Shown here: one piece after another, positions 20,174 to 30,900 of the stretch | Layout: each line of letters opens with the position of its first letter | Position numbering within the stretch: position 1 is the first letter of the stretch | NCBI GenBank assembly: GCA_016946835.1 | Contig: JACVTC010000276.1 | Coordinates: 1 to 64,000 of the forward strand | Origin: Neocallimastix lanati (nom. inval.) | Lineage: Eukaryota > Neocallimastigomycota > Neocallimastigomycetes > Neocallimastigales > Neocallimastigaceae | Direction: 5' to 3' | DNA: 64,000 bases | Position numbers and translations under genes: made by a program | The notes under the pieces: generated by a model | The model's input: only the letters and a program-made list of their open reading frames with translations | The model's database searches: none | Told to the model about the DNA's origin: nothing

Positions 20174-22999
20174 ATGAATTCATTTATACCATCTATTAAT
20201 TATTCGTCATTAGAAAAACAAAATAGTTTATTTGATATTTTAGAATATATATATGAACAAATAAACATTATTAAAAGTAATTCTTTTTTCAACGATAAAA
20301 TTTGTAGTTTTGAATTAGAATTTAGACTTCGTAGAAAATATGTGAATATAGATTTAAAAGATTTTCTTAATGATAATTCTTGTCAATATTCTGAATTTTC
20401 TTACAATGAAAATTCAAAAACACGATATAGAATAATATGTAATTCAACTTATCCATGTACTGAAAATGAGAACGAAAACGAAACGACAATAACTCCAACT
20501 CCACAAAATGAGTTCCAGTTTATGGATATTTCTAAATTTTTAAATTATTTAGAAATCAATAAAGACCAAGAAATTACAGAAACCCTAAATAACCATATGG
20601 AATATACTAAAAAAATTACCATGATGACATTTTATTATTTTATATTTAAAATTAATCTTAGTATCGAAGTATTGTTAGATTCATCACAAATTAAAAGGTA
20701 TTTAAAAATTGAAGACAAAAGTAAAATTGAAAGTAAAAGCATAATTAAAAGTGGAAATAATAAAAATATTAAAATAGAAATATTAAATCAAAGTAATTAT
20801 AAATATGAAAATATTACTAATAAAAATGATAACAACAATAATGACAGTATATTCAATAAAGAGAGTGTATTCAATAATGACAGTATTATCAATAAAGACA
20901 GTGTATTCAATAATGACAGTATTATCAATAATGACAGTAATTTAAAAACAGAAAGCAAGTACATTGAAAAGAATAAATCAGAAAAAGAGATCACAGAATA
21001 TGCAATATATAAAGAAATGAACGATATAGATGCAAAATTTTCATTATCTATTTTAAAATATATTACACCTATTACTAAGAAAAGACGATCTTTTATTATG
21101 AAAAATGGTGCTCGTATTGATATGACAGTTTTTGATGATAAGAATCAATTAGAAATTGAATTTATGAATAATACTTATCTTGAAAAAGATAATATTATGA
21201 ATATGATTCATTCGATTATGGTATCGTTAGATTGCTCAAATTTCATTCTGGATTATTTATTTTTTTTGATGCCAAATTATGAATTTCAGAAACCAATCAC
21301 TCCTTCGTTAGATATTTTATATAAAGAAGCAAAAAATTTAATAAACGATACATTTTATGTTGCGGCTAAAACGGATGGATTTCGTCGATTGATAATCATA
21401 ATAAATAATTTGATGTTTAGTATTTCAGAAAACTTTCATGTAGAATATATTTGTCAAACAAAAGCCGATTTTCATATGGTATTAGATTGTGAATACCTCG
21501 ATGGTATATTCATTCCGTTTGACTTAATTTATTATAATGATGAAGATTTGAGACATAAATCTTATTCCGATAGAATAAATATTATGAACGCTATTAACTT
21601 TGAAGAATTCAATAACAAAATAATAAAAAAAAATATTACTAAATGTTCCTCTTTTTCGGAATTACAAAATTTCATAATTTCGTTTAATAAATTTGACAAT
21701 CCATCTATACCAAATGACGGTATCATTATTACAAATGGACAATCATCCTATTACGACAATATAAAAGTTTATAAAATTAAAACTAGAAATACAGTAGATC
21801 TACGATTTAATGGAAGATACTTTTATTCTCGAGATCATTTAATTAAAAAATCAACAGTAAATTTACCATTTTCAGAATATAAAGAAGTGTGCCTACGCTA
21901 TCATCAACATAAAAAATTTTATTCAACAAAAAATATGAAAGATCTTCCAAATTATAAAAATAATAATAGAAATAATAATAAAAATAATAATAACAAAAAT
22001 AATACAGAAATAATAGATAATAAATTTTATTGTTATTATTATCGTAAAAAAGTAGAAATGATTAATGATGTACCAACTAAAACACGTATTGTTACTTATC
22101 ATTTAGTCAGAGAAAAAAAAGTCCCATTCATTGTGGAAATTAATTTAGACAACAATTCATTCGTTAAAGAGCGGAAAGACAAATATACTTCTAATAGCAT
22201 AAACACCTTTAATAGTATACTAATTGCTTCCTACCAAAAAGTAAATCTTGAAATATTTACACCTTCTTCAACTGTTTTAATGCGTAAATATCACAATATC
22301 ATTAAGCAAAATATTCTTCATAAATACAAAGGTAATCTATTAGATATAGGAACAGGAAATGGCGGTGATCTTCACAAGTGGAAAAATTTCCGCAAAATTG
22401 TTTGTGTCGAACCTGACCATGAAAAAATAAAAGTTTTGAAAGAACGTATTTCTAAATCTGAAATTCGTAATCGTATCTCAATACTTCAAAATACCATCCA
22501 GAATGTAGAATTAAAAGATATTTATGATGTTGCTACTTGCTTTTTCGCTCTAAATGATTTCACCTACACTAATATTTCTAGAATGCTCAGTAATATATCT
22601 AAAAATATAAATGGAATTTTTTGCTTAATATTTTTTGATTATAATTTATTTTCAGACGATATTGATTCATCCTCCATCACTTATAAACAATGTATCCAAA
22701 CAGAAATTAACCAATTTAAGGATATAATAGATAGGACTTCTTACATTTATTTATTAAGTTCACTTAGATATGCTCATTCAGAATGTGATAATATTATGTA
22801 TATCAATATTACAGATTCTTATGTCATTAATCATTATGAATGCGCTATTAATAGTATACGAGTTAAAGAAATATTTGTAAAATACGGATTTAAAATTTTA
22901 AATGAATATAATGTTGATCTTTTTCCGTTCCTTGATAAGTCACAAATTTCATATACATCAAATATCAAAGTTATTGAATTTTCAAATATTAAGGAATAA
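20174..22999 (+). CDS. Three-domain mRNA capping enzyme
   Basis: 941 residues with three activities in order: RNA 5'-triphosphatase, guanylyltransferase and guanine-N7 methyltransferase. The N-terminal FELEFRLRR (from residue 46) matches the glutamate-rich strand of metal-dependent tunnel triphosphatases. The nucleotidyl-transfer lysine is in AKTDGF (K399), followed by LDCEYLDG and FIPFDLIYYN (motif III region), DGIIITN (motif IV) and YKIKTRNTVDLRF (motif V). The methyltransferase begins with the SAM-binding LDIGTGNGGDL at about 723-733. The layout and size resemble the single-chain capping enzyme of asfarviruses. Asn-rich inserts occur at about 200-270 (a NDSI/KDSV/NDSI repeat) and 595-615. 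It would cap transcripts from the viral polymerase in the cytoplasm. All key residues are present. Confidence 0.96.
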   Translation: MNSFIPSINYSSLEKQNSLFDILEYIYEQINIIKSNSFFNDKICSFELEFRLRRKYVNIDLKDFLNDNSCQYSEFSYNENSKTRYRIICNSTYPCTENENENETTITPTPQNEFQFMDISKFLNYLEINKDQEITETLNNHMEYTKKITMMTFYYFIFKINLSIEVLLDSSQIKRYLKIEDKSKIESKSIIKSGNNKNIKIEILNQSNYKYENITNKNDNNNNDSIFNKESVFNNDSIINKDSVFNNDSIINNDSNLKTESKYIEKNKSEKEITEYAIYKEMNDIDAKFSLSILKYITPITKKRRSFIMKNGARIDMTVFDDKNQLEIEFMNNTYLEKDNIMNMIHSIMVSLDCSNFILDYLFFLMPNYEFQKPITPSLDILYKEAKNLINDTFYVAAKTDGFRRLIIIINNLMFSISENFHVEYICQTKADFHMVLDCEYLDGIFIPFDLIYYNDEDLRHKSYSDRINIMNAINFEEFNNKIIKKNITKCSSFSELQNFIISFNKFDNPSIPNDGIIITNGQSSYYDNIKVYKIKTRNTVDLRFNGRYFYSRDHLIKKSTVNLPFSEYKEVCLRYHQHKKFYSTKNMKDLPNYKNNNRNNNKNNNNKNNTEIIDNKFYCYYYRKKVEMINDVPTKTRIVTYHLVREKKVPFIVEINLDNNSFVKERKDKYTSNSINTFNSILIASYQKVNLEIFTPSSTVLMRKYHNIIKQNILHKYKGNLLDIGTGNGGDLHKWKNFRKIVCVEPDHEKIKVLKERISKSEIRNRISILQNTIQNVELKDIYDVATCFFALNDFTYTNISRMLSNISKNINGIFCLIFFDYNLFSDDIDSSSITYKQCIQTEINQFKDIIDRTSYIYLLSSLRYAHSECDNIMYINITDSYVINHYECAINSIRVKEIFVKYGFKILNEYNVDLFPFLDKSQISYTSNIKVIEFSNIKE

Positions 23000-23110
23000 T
23001 AAATTTTAAATTTTATTTAATTATATTTTATTTAATTTTTTAAAAAACTAATAATTTTAATATATACACATTAATAAAATGTTTTCTTTTAATTTACCAT
23101 TTTTATTTTA

Positions 23111-23310
23111 AAATTTATAAATTTAATAAAATTATTTAATAAAAAAAAAAAAAAATAAAATAAAATAAAATATAATAAAAATTTATAAATTTAATAAAAT
23201 TATTTAATAAAAAAAAAAATAAAATAAAATAAAATATAATAAAAATTTATAAATTTAATAAAACTATTAAATAAAAAAAAAAAATAAAATAAAATAAAAT
23301 ATAATAAAAA
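23111..23310. repeat. Tandem repeat of about 64-68 bases, three copies
   Basis: Units start near 23111, 23179 and 23243, each beginning AAATTTATAAATTTAATAAA and ending in an A run followed by TAAAATAAAATATAAT. Copies differ by A-run length and a few bases. Confidence 0.85.
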
Positions 23311-23587
23311 ATTATATATATTTTTATGTATATATTAAAAAATATTAAAATTTATATAATTATAATCATGATTAACATCAATTTTTTTTAAAAAAAACAT
23401 TTTTTTTATTTAAATTTTATATATATAAATATATACTTTATAATATATATATATGCTTAAATAGTATAATATTAATTAATCATATAATTAAAAAATTAAT
23501 TAAATAAATAGATAATTTTGATTTTTATATTTCAATATTTAAAAATTTTAGATAGAAAGTGTACTACTTTATATTTATTTTTTTTAG

Positions 23588-23700
23588 TAAAGCGGTCTAG
23601 CGGAAACAATATCCGCTTATGCTAAAGCATACCGAGGTATTACCGCTACCTTAATATTCCCATACATTGAGAGGACTAAAGAATAGTACATACGGGAAGT
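23588..23700 (+). ncRNA. Candidate structured RNA element
   Basis: An isolated GC-richer island of about 110 bases in an AT desert with several mutually compatible helices: 23591-23596 with 23642-23647 (AGCGGT/ACCGCT), 23600-23604 with 23612-23616 (GCGGA/TCCGC), 23618-23622 with 23627-23631 (TATGC/GCATA), and 23657-23661 with 23694-23698 (TTCCC/GGGAA) enclosing an ACTA/TAGT hairpin. An alternative hairpin 23635-23639 with 23647-23651 would put ACCGC in its loop and give a pseudoknot with 23592-23596. I could not match it to a tRNA, hammerhead, twister or HDV-type ribozyme. Strand is unknown; the plus strand is shown. Function not known. Confidence 0.4.
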
Positions 23701-24055
23701 AAAAATATATAAATATATTTACTGTAAATTTATTTTTTTAAAATCAATCATAGGACAAAATTTAACAAAATAAAATAGAATAAAAAATAATATAATAATA
23801 ATAATTGATTTGATGTAACAGTTTTTTTTTTCAAATATTTATTAAATTTTATTTTTATTAATTATTATATAATAATTATATTAAACTTTTAAAAAAAAAA
23901 AAAAAGTAATTTTTAATTATTATGCTTATAATGATATTTATTTGTATTTATACATTAATTTTTAAAAAATATGATTATGTGCAAGTTAATAGATAAATTT
24001 TTTGACTTAAAGATATTAATTTATTATAAATTTAATAATAATTTATAACTTATAA

Positions 24056-24631
24056 TTACCAACATTTACCGTATCTTGATTGGCATCCAGAATCACAGTA
24101 GGCACTGGATTTACCACAATATCCATATTTACTACAACAATAATTACGTTTACACATATATATTCCATCCTTCTTAGAGCCACACTTATCGCTAGACAAT
24201 ATAGTTGGAATACTTTGTTTTTTTGAGGTAGTTTTTGTTTTTTTCGGTTTTTCTTCCATTTCCTTTCTCATGTCGTCGTAGATTGGATTAGTTTCCATAT
24301 CCTTTCTCATTTCATCATAGATTGGATTAGTTTCCATTTCTTTTCTCATTTCATCGTAGATAGGGTTATTTTCCATTTCTTTTCTCATTTCATCGTAGAT
24401 AGGGTTATTTTCCATTTCCTTCCTCATGTCATCATAAATTGGATTGTTTTCTAATTCCTTTCTCATATCATCAAAATTTTTTGAATTAAAGTCATTATCC
24501 CAACGTGATCTTTTAGTTAACTTAGTTTCGTTTTCTTTACTAAAATTACCTTCAGCATTAGATGATAAATTGATGCAATATATTGAATTAATAGATAATA
24601 GAAATGAAAATAAAAACTTTAGAAAATTCAT
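24056..24631 (-). CDS. Secreted chitin-binding (CBM18) protein with 13-residue repeats
   Basis: 191 residues. A signal peptide covers about residues 1-19 (hydrophobic core FLFSFLLSI). Residues about 54-127 hold six imperfect copies of a 13-residue unit of the form MRKEMENNPIYDE. A Lys/Thr-rich linker follows, and residues about 148-191 form one hevein-type CBM18 domain with the CCSKYGYCG core and eight cysteines. Such domains bind chitin, so the protein is probably exported to the fungal cell wall or medium. The repeat carries NPIY phrases of unknown role. The gene is of fungal type and stands on the opposite strand to the capping enzyme, in a block of secreted proteins. Copy number of the repeat may vary between strains. 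Confidence 0.9.
   Translation of the reverse strand: MNFLKFLFSFLLSINSIYCINLSSNAEGNFSKENETKLTKRSRWDNDFNSKNFDDMRKELENNPIYDDMRKEMENNPIYDEMRKEMENNPIYDEMRKEMETNPIYDEMRKDMETNPIYDDMRKEMEEKPKKTKTTSKKQSIPTILSSDKCGSKKDGIYMCKRNYCCSKYGYCGKSSAYCDSGCQSRYGKCW
24265..24480 (-). repeat. 39-base tandem repeat within the CBM18 gene
   Basis: About five and a half copies of a 39-base unit encoding the 13-residue MRKEMENNPIYDE repeat; several units are nearly identical at the DNA level, which indicates recent expansion or homogenisation. Confidence 0.85.
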
Positions 24632-25863
24632 TTTTATTAAAAATTTTATTTAATTTTTTTTTATTACTTTTTTGATTAATAAAAATTTATTTAATTTTTT
24701 TATTACTTTTTTGATTAATAAATTTAATAATTTTCATTTTAAATTAATTTTTAAATTAAAGTACGTATTACATCAGAGTCATTTAAATTTTATAAAAAGA
24801 AGTTATATATTCAAACCAATTTTTTATTTTTTATTATATTTGAATATAAGTAATTATTTAAATGACATATTTTTTAAAACTAAAAAAAAAAAAAAAAATT
24901 ATTAAAAGATTTATTTATAAATAATTAACAAACAGTGCTACTATTTAAATGAATATATCCAATACAAAAATATTACATTGGGAATTGTTATTATTTATAA
25001 TTTTTTTATTCTAAATATATATTATATTTTGTTCTATAATGTTTAAGCATTCTAAATAAAGATATTTATTACATGCAAAAAAACAGCACCCAAAAATATT
25101 ACTCAAATAAGTATTTAATATTAATTACATAAAATAGTATTATTCCCTTTAGAACTATATATATGTGACTATTGTAAATACATAATCAATTCGATATTTA
25201 ATATTAGTATATTAATATTATATATACCTATACTTCTTTATTATAACAAAAGTAAAGACAAATTAAAATATAAATTCCACAATACTAAAAATAATACTAG
25301 TACACAAATATTTTTTGTAATAACTTTATTTTACACTTAGTACATTTAAATGTAGAAATTATACTATCTGAAAATAATTTTATAATAGATAAAATATTAA
25401 TAGCTTCATATAAGATATATAAGCATTTAATAGGTTCTATTTTTTAACAGGTTCTATTCTTATCGTTATATCTTTAATTAATTATTAAAATATTTAAATG
25501 ATAAAAGTGAATTTTATATAGTATTAATAATTAACCTAATAATTATATGTTGAGTCATAAATGCATATATTATAATATTATTTATATTTAAAGTAATTTG
25601 AAATATTTAATATTATTAATAAATAAGGCTAAATGAAAGATAGATGATGGTTTAAATATACATCTGTATATAATAATAATAAATTAATAAATAATATATA
25701 TCTATATAATTATTTCGAAACATTTATTTTATATTATAAAATGATTAAATAATTTTAAAGAAAATATAAAAAAAAATTAAATATTTAAAATTTAAACTTT
25801 ATAATTAAATAATTCGTAATAATAAAAATTTGTTAGTATTAATAATAATTTTAAGAAGCTAAA
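24632..25863. other. AT-rich spacer in the secreted-protein block
   Basis: 1.2 kb without a convincing gene. A 77-codon open frame at 24672-24905 is Phe/Leu/Asn-rich and looks like chance. A direct repeat of TTTAATTTTTTTTATTACTTTTTTGATTAATAA type occurs at about 24650-24720. Confidence 0.5.
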
Positions 25864-26574
25864 ATGAAAAGTATTAATTTATTAATTGGATTTTTAATTA
25901 TTTCTTTTTTATCTTGTGCTAATTCTATTGATCTTCGGAACGTATTAAAAAGAGAAGTCACTTACGATTCTAAAACTTTTAATAATAATATAAGTGAAGA
26001 ATGTAAAATTGAAAGTAAAAACTCTGAATATAATGAATGTTTACCTAAAATAACTCTCGATAACTATAGGATTAATTGTTTAAATATTAAAAGTGAAAAA
26101 TGTCAAGAATTCTATAAAAATCCTTTAAATTATTATCCCATATGTAAAAATATCCCTGATTTTAGTAATTTATTTCAACCAAGTATGATAAAAAGTATGT
26201 TACAAGGATATGATATATACTGTCAAACAAATGAAAATGGTGATTTGTGTCCATTTTCTATAAATGTATTATTAAAAAAAGATAATATTGATATTTTAAA
26301 TGATCAATGTAAATCTAAAAAATGCACTGAATCTTTACTTAAAATTTATAAAGATATTACTATAGATCAATATACTACTTTCGAAAATCAATCGGTTACA
26401 ACTGGAAATTATTCTGAACAAGAATTAAATGAAGCAAAAGAAATAATTTCAAAGTTAGAATCCAATGAATGTAAATCTTCATATGAATTTAGTAATAATT
26501 CGAGTGATTCTACCATTGTTAAATACAATAATATTTTATTAATTTTAATGTTAATATTATTATTATTCTATTAA
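25864..26574 (+). CDS. Secreted Cys-rich protein, probably GPI-anchored
   Basis: 236 residues. A signal peptide spans about residues 1-22 (LLIGFLIISFLSCANS). The mature part has about a dozen cysteines and includes YCQTNENGDLCPFS and QCKSKKCTESL phrases, with several N-glycosylation sites (NQS, NNS). It ends with a short Ser/Asn stretch and a very hydrophobic tail (ILLILMLILLLFY), the pattern of a GPI-attachment signal. I expect a cell-surface protein of the fungal type, paralogous families of which are common in these fungi. No enzymatic motif seen. It belongs to the secreted-protein block between the two viral blocks. Confidence 0.8.
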   Translation: MKSINLLIGFLIISFLSCANSIDLRNVLKREVTYDSKTFNNNISEECKIESKNSEYNECLPKITLDNYRINCLNIKSEKCQEFYKNPLNYYPICKNIPDFSNLFQPSMIKSMLQGYDIYCQTNENGDLCPFSINVLLKKDNIDILNDQCKSKKCTESLLKIYKDITIDQYTTFENQSVTTGNYSEQELNEAKEIISKLESNECKSSYEFSNNSSDSTIVKYNNILLILMLILLLFY

Positions 26575-27931
26575 ATATATATATATATATGAAGTTACTA
26601 TCTTTTATAATATGAAATAAAATTTATTATTTGATAAATATAAAAAATATTTTAAAATATATTGCAAAAAAAATATAAATTTATTATATTATAAATTTAA
26701 AAATAAACTTTAAAAAAATATAGTATATTAATAGTAATGGTTGTTATCATTTATTATAGGATACAAATATATATATCAAATTATTATAATATTAATAATA
26801 ACTTTTTTTTTTATAAATTAAAAATTATAAATTATATCTATATATATATTATATAATAAACCAAAAATCAAATAATAGATAATAATTAATAATGGTAAAT
26901 CTATTAAAGAGTTAGAATATTTTGAATAATTGGAATATTGATAAATTTCCAATAAAATAATATTTTTGATTTTGTTTTTTTTTTCTTTTTTTTTTTTTAA
27001 AAAAAAAAAGAATGAATAAACTATATTAGGATTATATTTATTTTATAGAATTAATACATATATTATATAAATAATAATTAATTTTAATAATAATAGTTAA
27101 ATAATTAAATAAAAAATATAGATATATAAATTTGAATAATTTATAATGTTATAGGATATTTGAATAAATTAATTTTCCATTCAAAAGTTTTCTATGGTCA
27201 ATAATTATTTATATTATAATTAATATAAATTTCATTGACTTTTATTTTATATTAATAAATAGATATTAAGTACTGTCAATCACTATTATTATAGAATATA
27301 TAATCTATAAAAGTCAAAATAGATACATTTATATTAAAAACATAAATTATTTTTTTTTAAAAAATTATATAATAATTATTATATAAAACAATCACACATT
27401 TATAATTAAAAAATAAATTTTATAAATTAATGTACGTATATTGTGATAAGTGTCTCGTATATATAATTCATATCAATATAATATAAATCGAATAAATACG
27501 TAATAAAGCATATGATAATAAAAAACTACAATGATTATAAGAAATTAAATAATTATTCATTTAATTTTGGTTAGTATTATCGTCAGCTAGGTGAATTTAT
27601 TAAAATATAAGCAATTAAAACAAATTAATAAAAATTAAATTAGAAAAAAAAAAAGGCTTTTAAAAAATGTTAATATTTTTTAAAAGTTAATAGCTCCTAG
27701 TTTTAATATTTATTAAAAATTTAATTTTATTTTTATTTATTTGTTTCATTTATTTGCTTCATTTATTTCTAAATTTATTTCTGTATTTTATTTTATTTTA
27801 TTTTTTTTTTTTTTTTAGTATTTTTGAAAAAACTTAATTTTTATCTTTAAATAACAATTACAATATATTATTTGAAAAAATATTAAAATTGTAATTAGTG
27901 TGATAGTATTTTTATTTTAAAATATATATTT
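26575..27931. other. AT-rich spacer
   Basis: No gene seen in 1.36 kb. Contains long A/T runs, for example T then A runs at about 26976-27010, and a T run near 27800. Confidence 0.55.
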
Positions 27932-30900
27932 TTATGCAAATCTTTTTATTTTTCTAATAGCCTTTTTCATTAATAATGCTTTATTTTTATTTTTATTTTT
28001 TAAACCCAATTTAGAATTAACATTTTTAATTGAACTAATTTTACTGAGACTATTTAGTTTGCTTTCAAAATTAGAAGAGCTATTTGAATTATCACTGCTA
28101 CTTAATTTTGCATGCGTTTTAAATAACATTTTTGCACCATTACTTATTTCATTAAATTCATTAATTGCTTTATTAAATTGTTCACTATTTTCTCTTCCAG
28201 CTGATTCAGCTAATTTTATTTTACTTCCTTTAATATGTTTATATAATTCATTCATGGCATTATCAATATTACTTTTAATTTCATTTAATTGCTCCTTTAC
28301 TTGTTCCTTATCATCATTATTCAAAGAATTTTCAAATTCATTGATTTCTAATAAAAGATCATTCATATTTGAAAAAATATCGTGATAACTATTAATTTCT
28401 AAACTATTTTCTTCATTATTGTAAGTAGAAGATAAATCAATAAAACCTTCTTCGTTATTTTTAACATTTTCGACATTTCCAACGGCATAATCATCATATT
28501 TATTTACGCTTGTCAAAAAATTCATAAATGTTCTAAAATTATGTTCTTGATAAGTTTCAATATTGCTCCAATTCTTACTTATTTTAATAAGTTTATTAGA
28601 TACTGTCGCTATATCATCTATATCTTTTGGATCTCTACTCATTGGACTAGCACACTTTATTAAACCAAGTTTTAATTTATAACTATCGGATATTTCAGAA
28701 ACTCCATATTCATCTGATGAATTTTCCATGATACTGACTATGGCTTCTCCTTCTGAATTAGCAGGTGATTTTAACAATCTATTAAAATCTTTCAAAGTTC
28801 CCTTATTAACACTGTCATTGCCGAATGTAAATCTTATGGCATCATCTCCATTTGTGTTAATATAATTTTCAAATTTTTCTTTATTTTCATTATTTTTAAA
28901 CTTATCCGAATTTTCTTTGAATATTTTATTTATACCTTCATTTTCTTTTTTAGTTGCAATATATTTTAATCGATTTTTTAATTCATCATCACTGTCAATA
29001 TCAATAGCTTTAATAATATCTGTAACTCCGTCATCATTTACTTTATTTTCATGTATACAAACTGAAATTAGGTCATTATAATTACTTATTAATTCAAGCA
29101 AATGATCTGCTTCTTCAAAATGTCCTTCTGCAGAGGAATAACTTTTCATATCTTGTATTTTTTTCATAATATTGGTTTCCAATAATTTTATATCTTTATA
29201 AATACCATCACTTAATTCATTTTGATTTTCGTCAAGCATCAAGACTTTTATCTTCATATTATCAAAAAATAATTTAATGTATGACTTTGAATTGATATCA
29301 TTTGATATATAATCAATAAAATTACTTTTGTCAACATTTAGATGATCCAAATTAATGATATTTGAAGATTTTATATTACTTTCATCGATAATTTGAATAG
29401 ACTGTATTTCATTATCATTAAAGTATTCTTTTTTTAACTTTTTAGCAAATGCATTTCTAAGTTTAAGAACAGTTTCGGAATTATTTTTAATTTCATCATT
29501 ATTTGTATTATCCTCTTCAAACACTTTCCATAATTTATCAAATTCATTATAAAGATATAATAATTTATTTTTAAACTCTTCTTTATCATTTGCATTTATA
29601 TTCATTTGGTCAATATCTTCAAGTAAAAGATCTATTTCTTCAGTTCGATCTTCATCAAATTCCTTATTATCATCTTTACCGAAATTAAATAACATGCAAA
29701 TATGTATTTCTTCATTATTTTCATTTAATAAACTATATGCATTATTAATATTTTCAATTAATTTATTTTTATATAGATCAGATTGAGAATCGGAATTATA
29801 TTCTAATTCATTAACCGAATCATCACCATTTTCATCTATAAGAGGTTTATAATGATTTTCATGAATACTTTTAATTTTTTTCATTTTTATTTTTAAATTA
29901 TTTATATCTTCTTCTGTAACATTTTCAGTAAATTCATTTTTTGAATTTGAATGTTTGGAAACGTTATCTTTCCAACCATTAATAAATTCATTCAAATTAT
30001 TGATAAAATCTTCACTTTCTTTTTCATTAAATTCTTCTTCATTATTCAAATAATCATCCATTAATCCATTCCAAACATCATGTACTTTCTCCGCATTTTT
30101 ATACATTTTTTTTGGAGTTAGGTTTTTAATCTTATTATTATTATCATCGTTATCTTCATCTGCATCATTAATAGAAAATTCTTCACCTAATAAAATATTT
30201 GAATTAAGTTTTTTATCACGGAACATAATTAAAGTGCTTATTAATGTTTTACTAATATCAAATTCAGTAACTAATTTTGTTGTATGCGTACATGAACTAT
30301 CTTCTCTCTTTCTTAACTTATTAAATGTACATAAATTTCCAGTATTAACAAAATTTTGAATTGATTGAGAGAAAGATAATGTATTTTTTACTTCAATAAT
30401 ATGTTTATTTTCATTTACTATACCATTAAACTTATTATTCGTATTCATAGGGTACAATTTTATAATTGAGTAAATTTTAGATAAATTATTAATTTTTTCT
30501 AGCTTTTCTTGACTTATGAGATTTTTATTTTTACGTTCCCGTATAAATTCCAAAATAATACTTTCTAATTTTTTATATTTACTATTACTTTTAGAGCAAA
30601 CTATATTGTCATTAATGTCAATAACACTTGGATTTGATTGATTTGGATTTGGAGCTATATAAGCTTTTATAGATTTTGAATTAAGAGTATTGTCATTTAT
30701 AAAATATGTGGGATCAGTTGGAATATTAGGATTACATATTTCTCCTTTTTGAGTTTTAAGAATTGTTCCAAAATGATATATAATACCAATACCCGGATCT
30801 TGTACTCTATTACTACTAGTGTAATGTTTATTGTAAACATTATTTATAGTTTTTATTTGATCATATGTTAAATGTTTTGAATTTAATGACTCATCTTTAG

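Larger units (their letters stand above)
23000..24055. other. AT-rich boundary region between viral block A and secreted-protein block
   Basis: No protein gene seen. It holds a three-copy tandem repeat (23111-23310) and a GC-richer structured element (23588-23700), listed separately. Confidence 0.6.

Noticed and set aside
23588-23660. Possible tRNA (6-bp closing stem with inner hairpins)
   Set aside because: Only two inner hairpins, about 57 bases in total, no T-loop consensus and no sensible anticodon arm.
23588-23700. Resemblance to a group I intron core (GCGGAAAC, ATCCGC, GACTA and TAGT phrases in order)
   Set aside because: The spacing is wrong: no room for P5 between the first two elements, and only about five bases between the R-like and S-like elements where P3' and P8 should lie.
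24672-24905. 77-codon open frame in the spacer
   Set aside because: Phe/Leu/Asn/Lys composition of plain AT-rich DNA, ends in a Lys run from an A tract, no motif or neighbour support.
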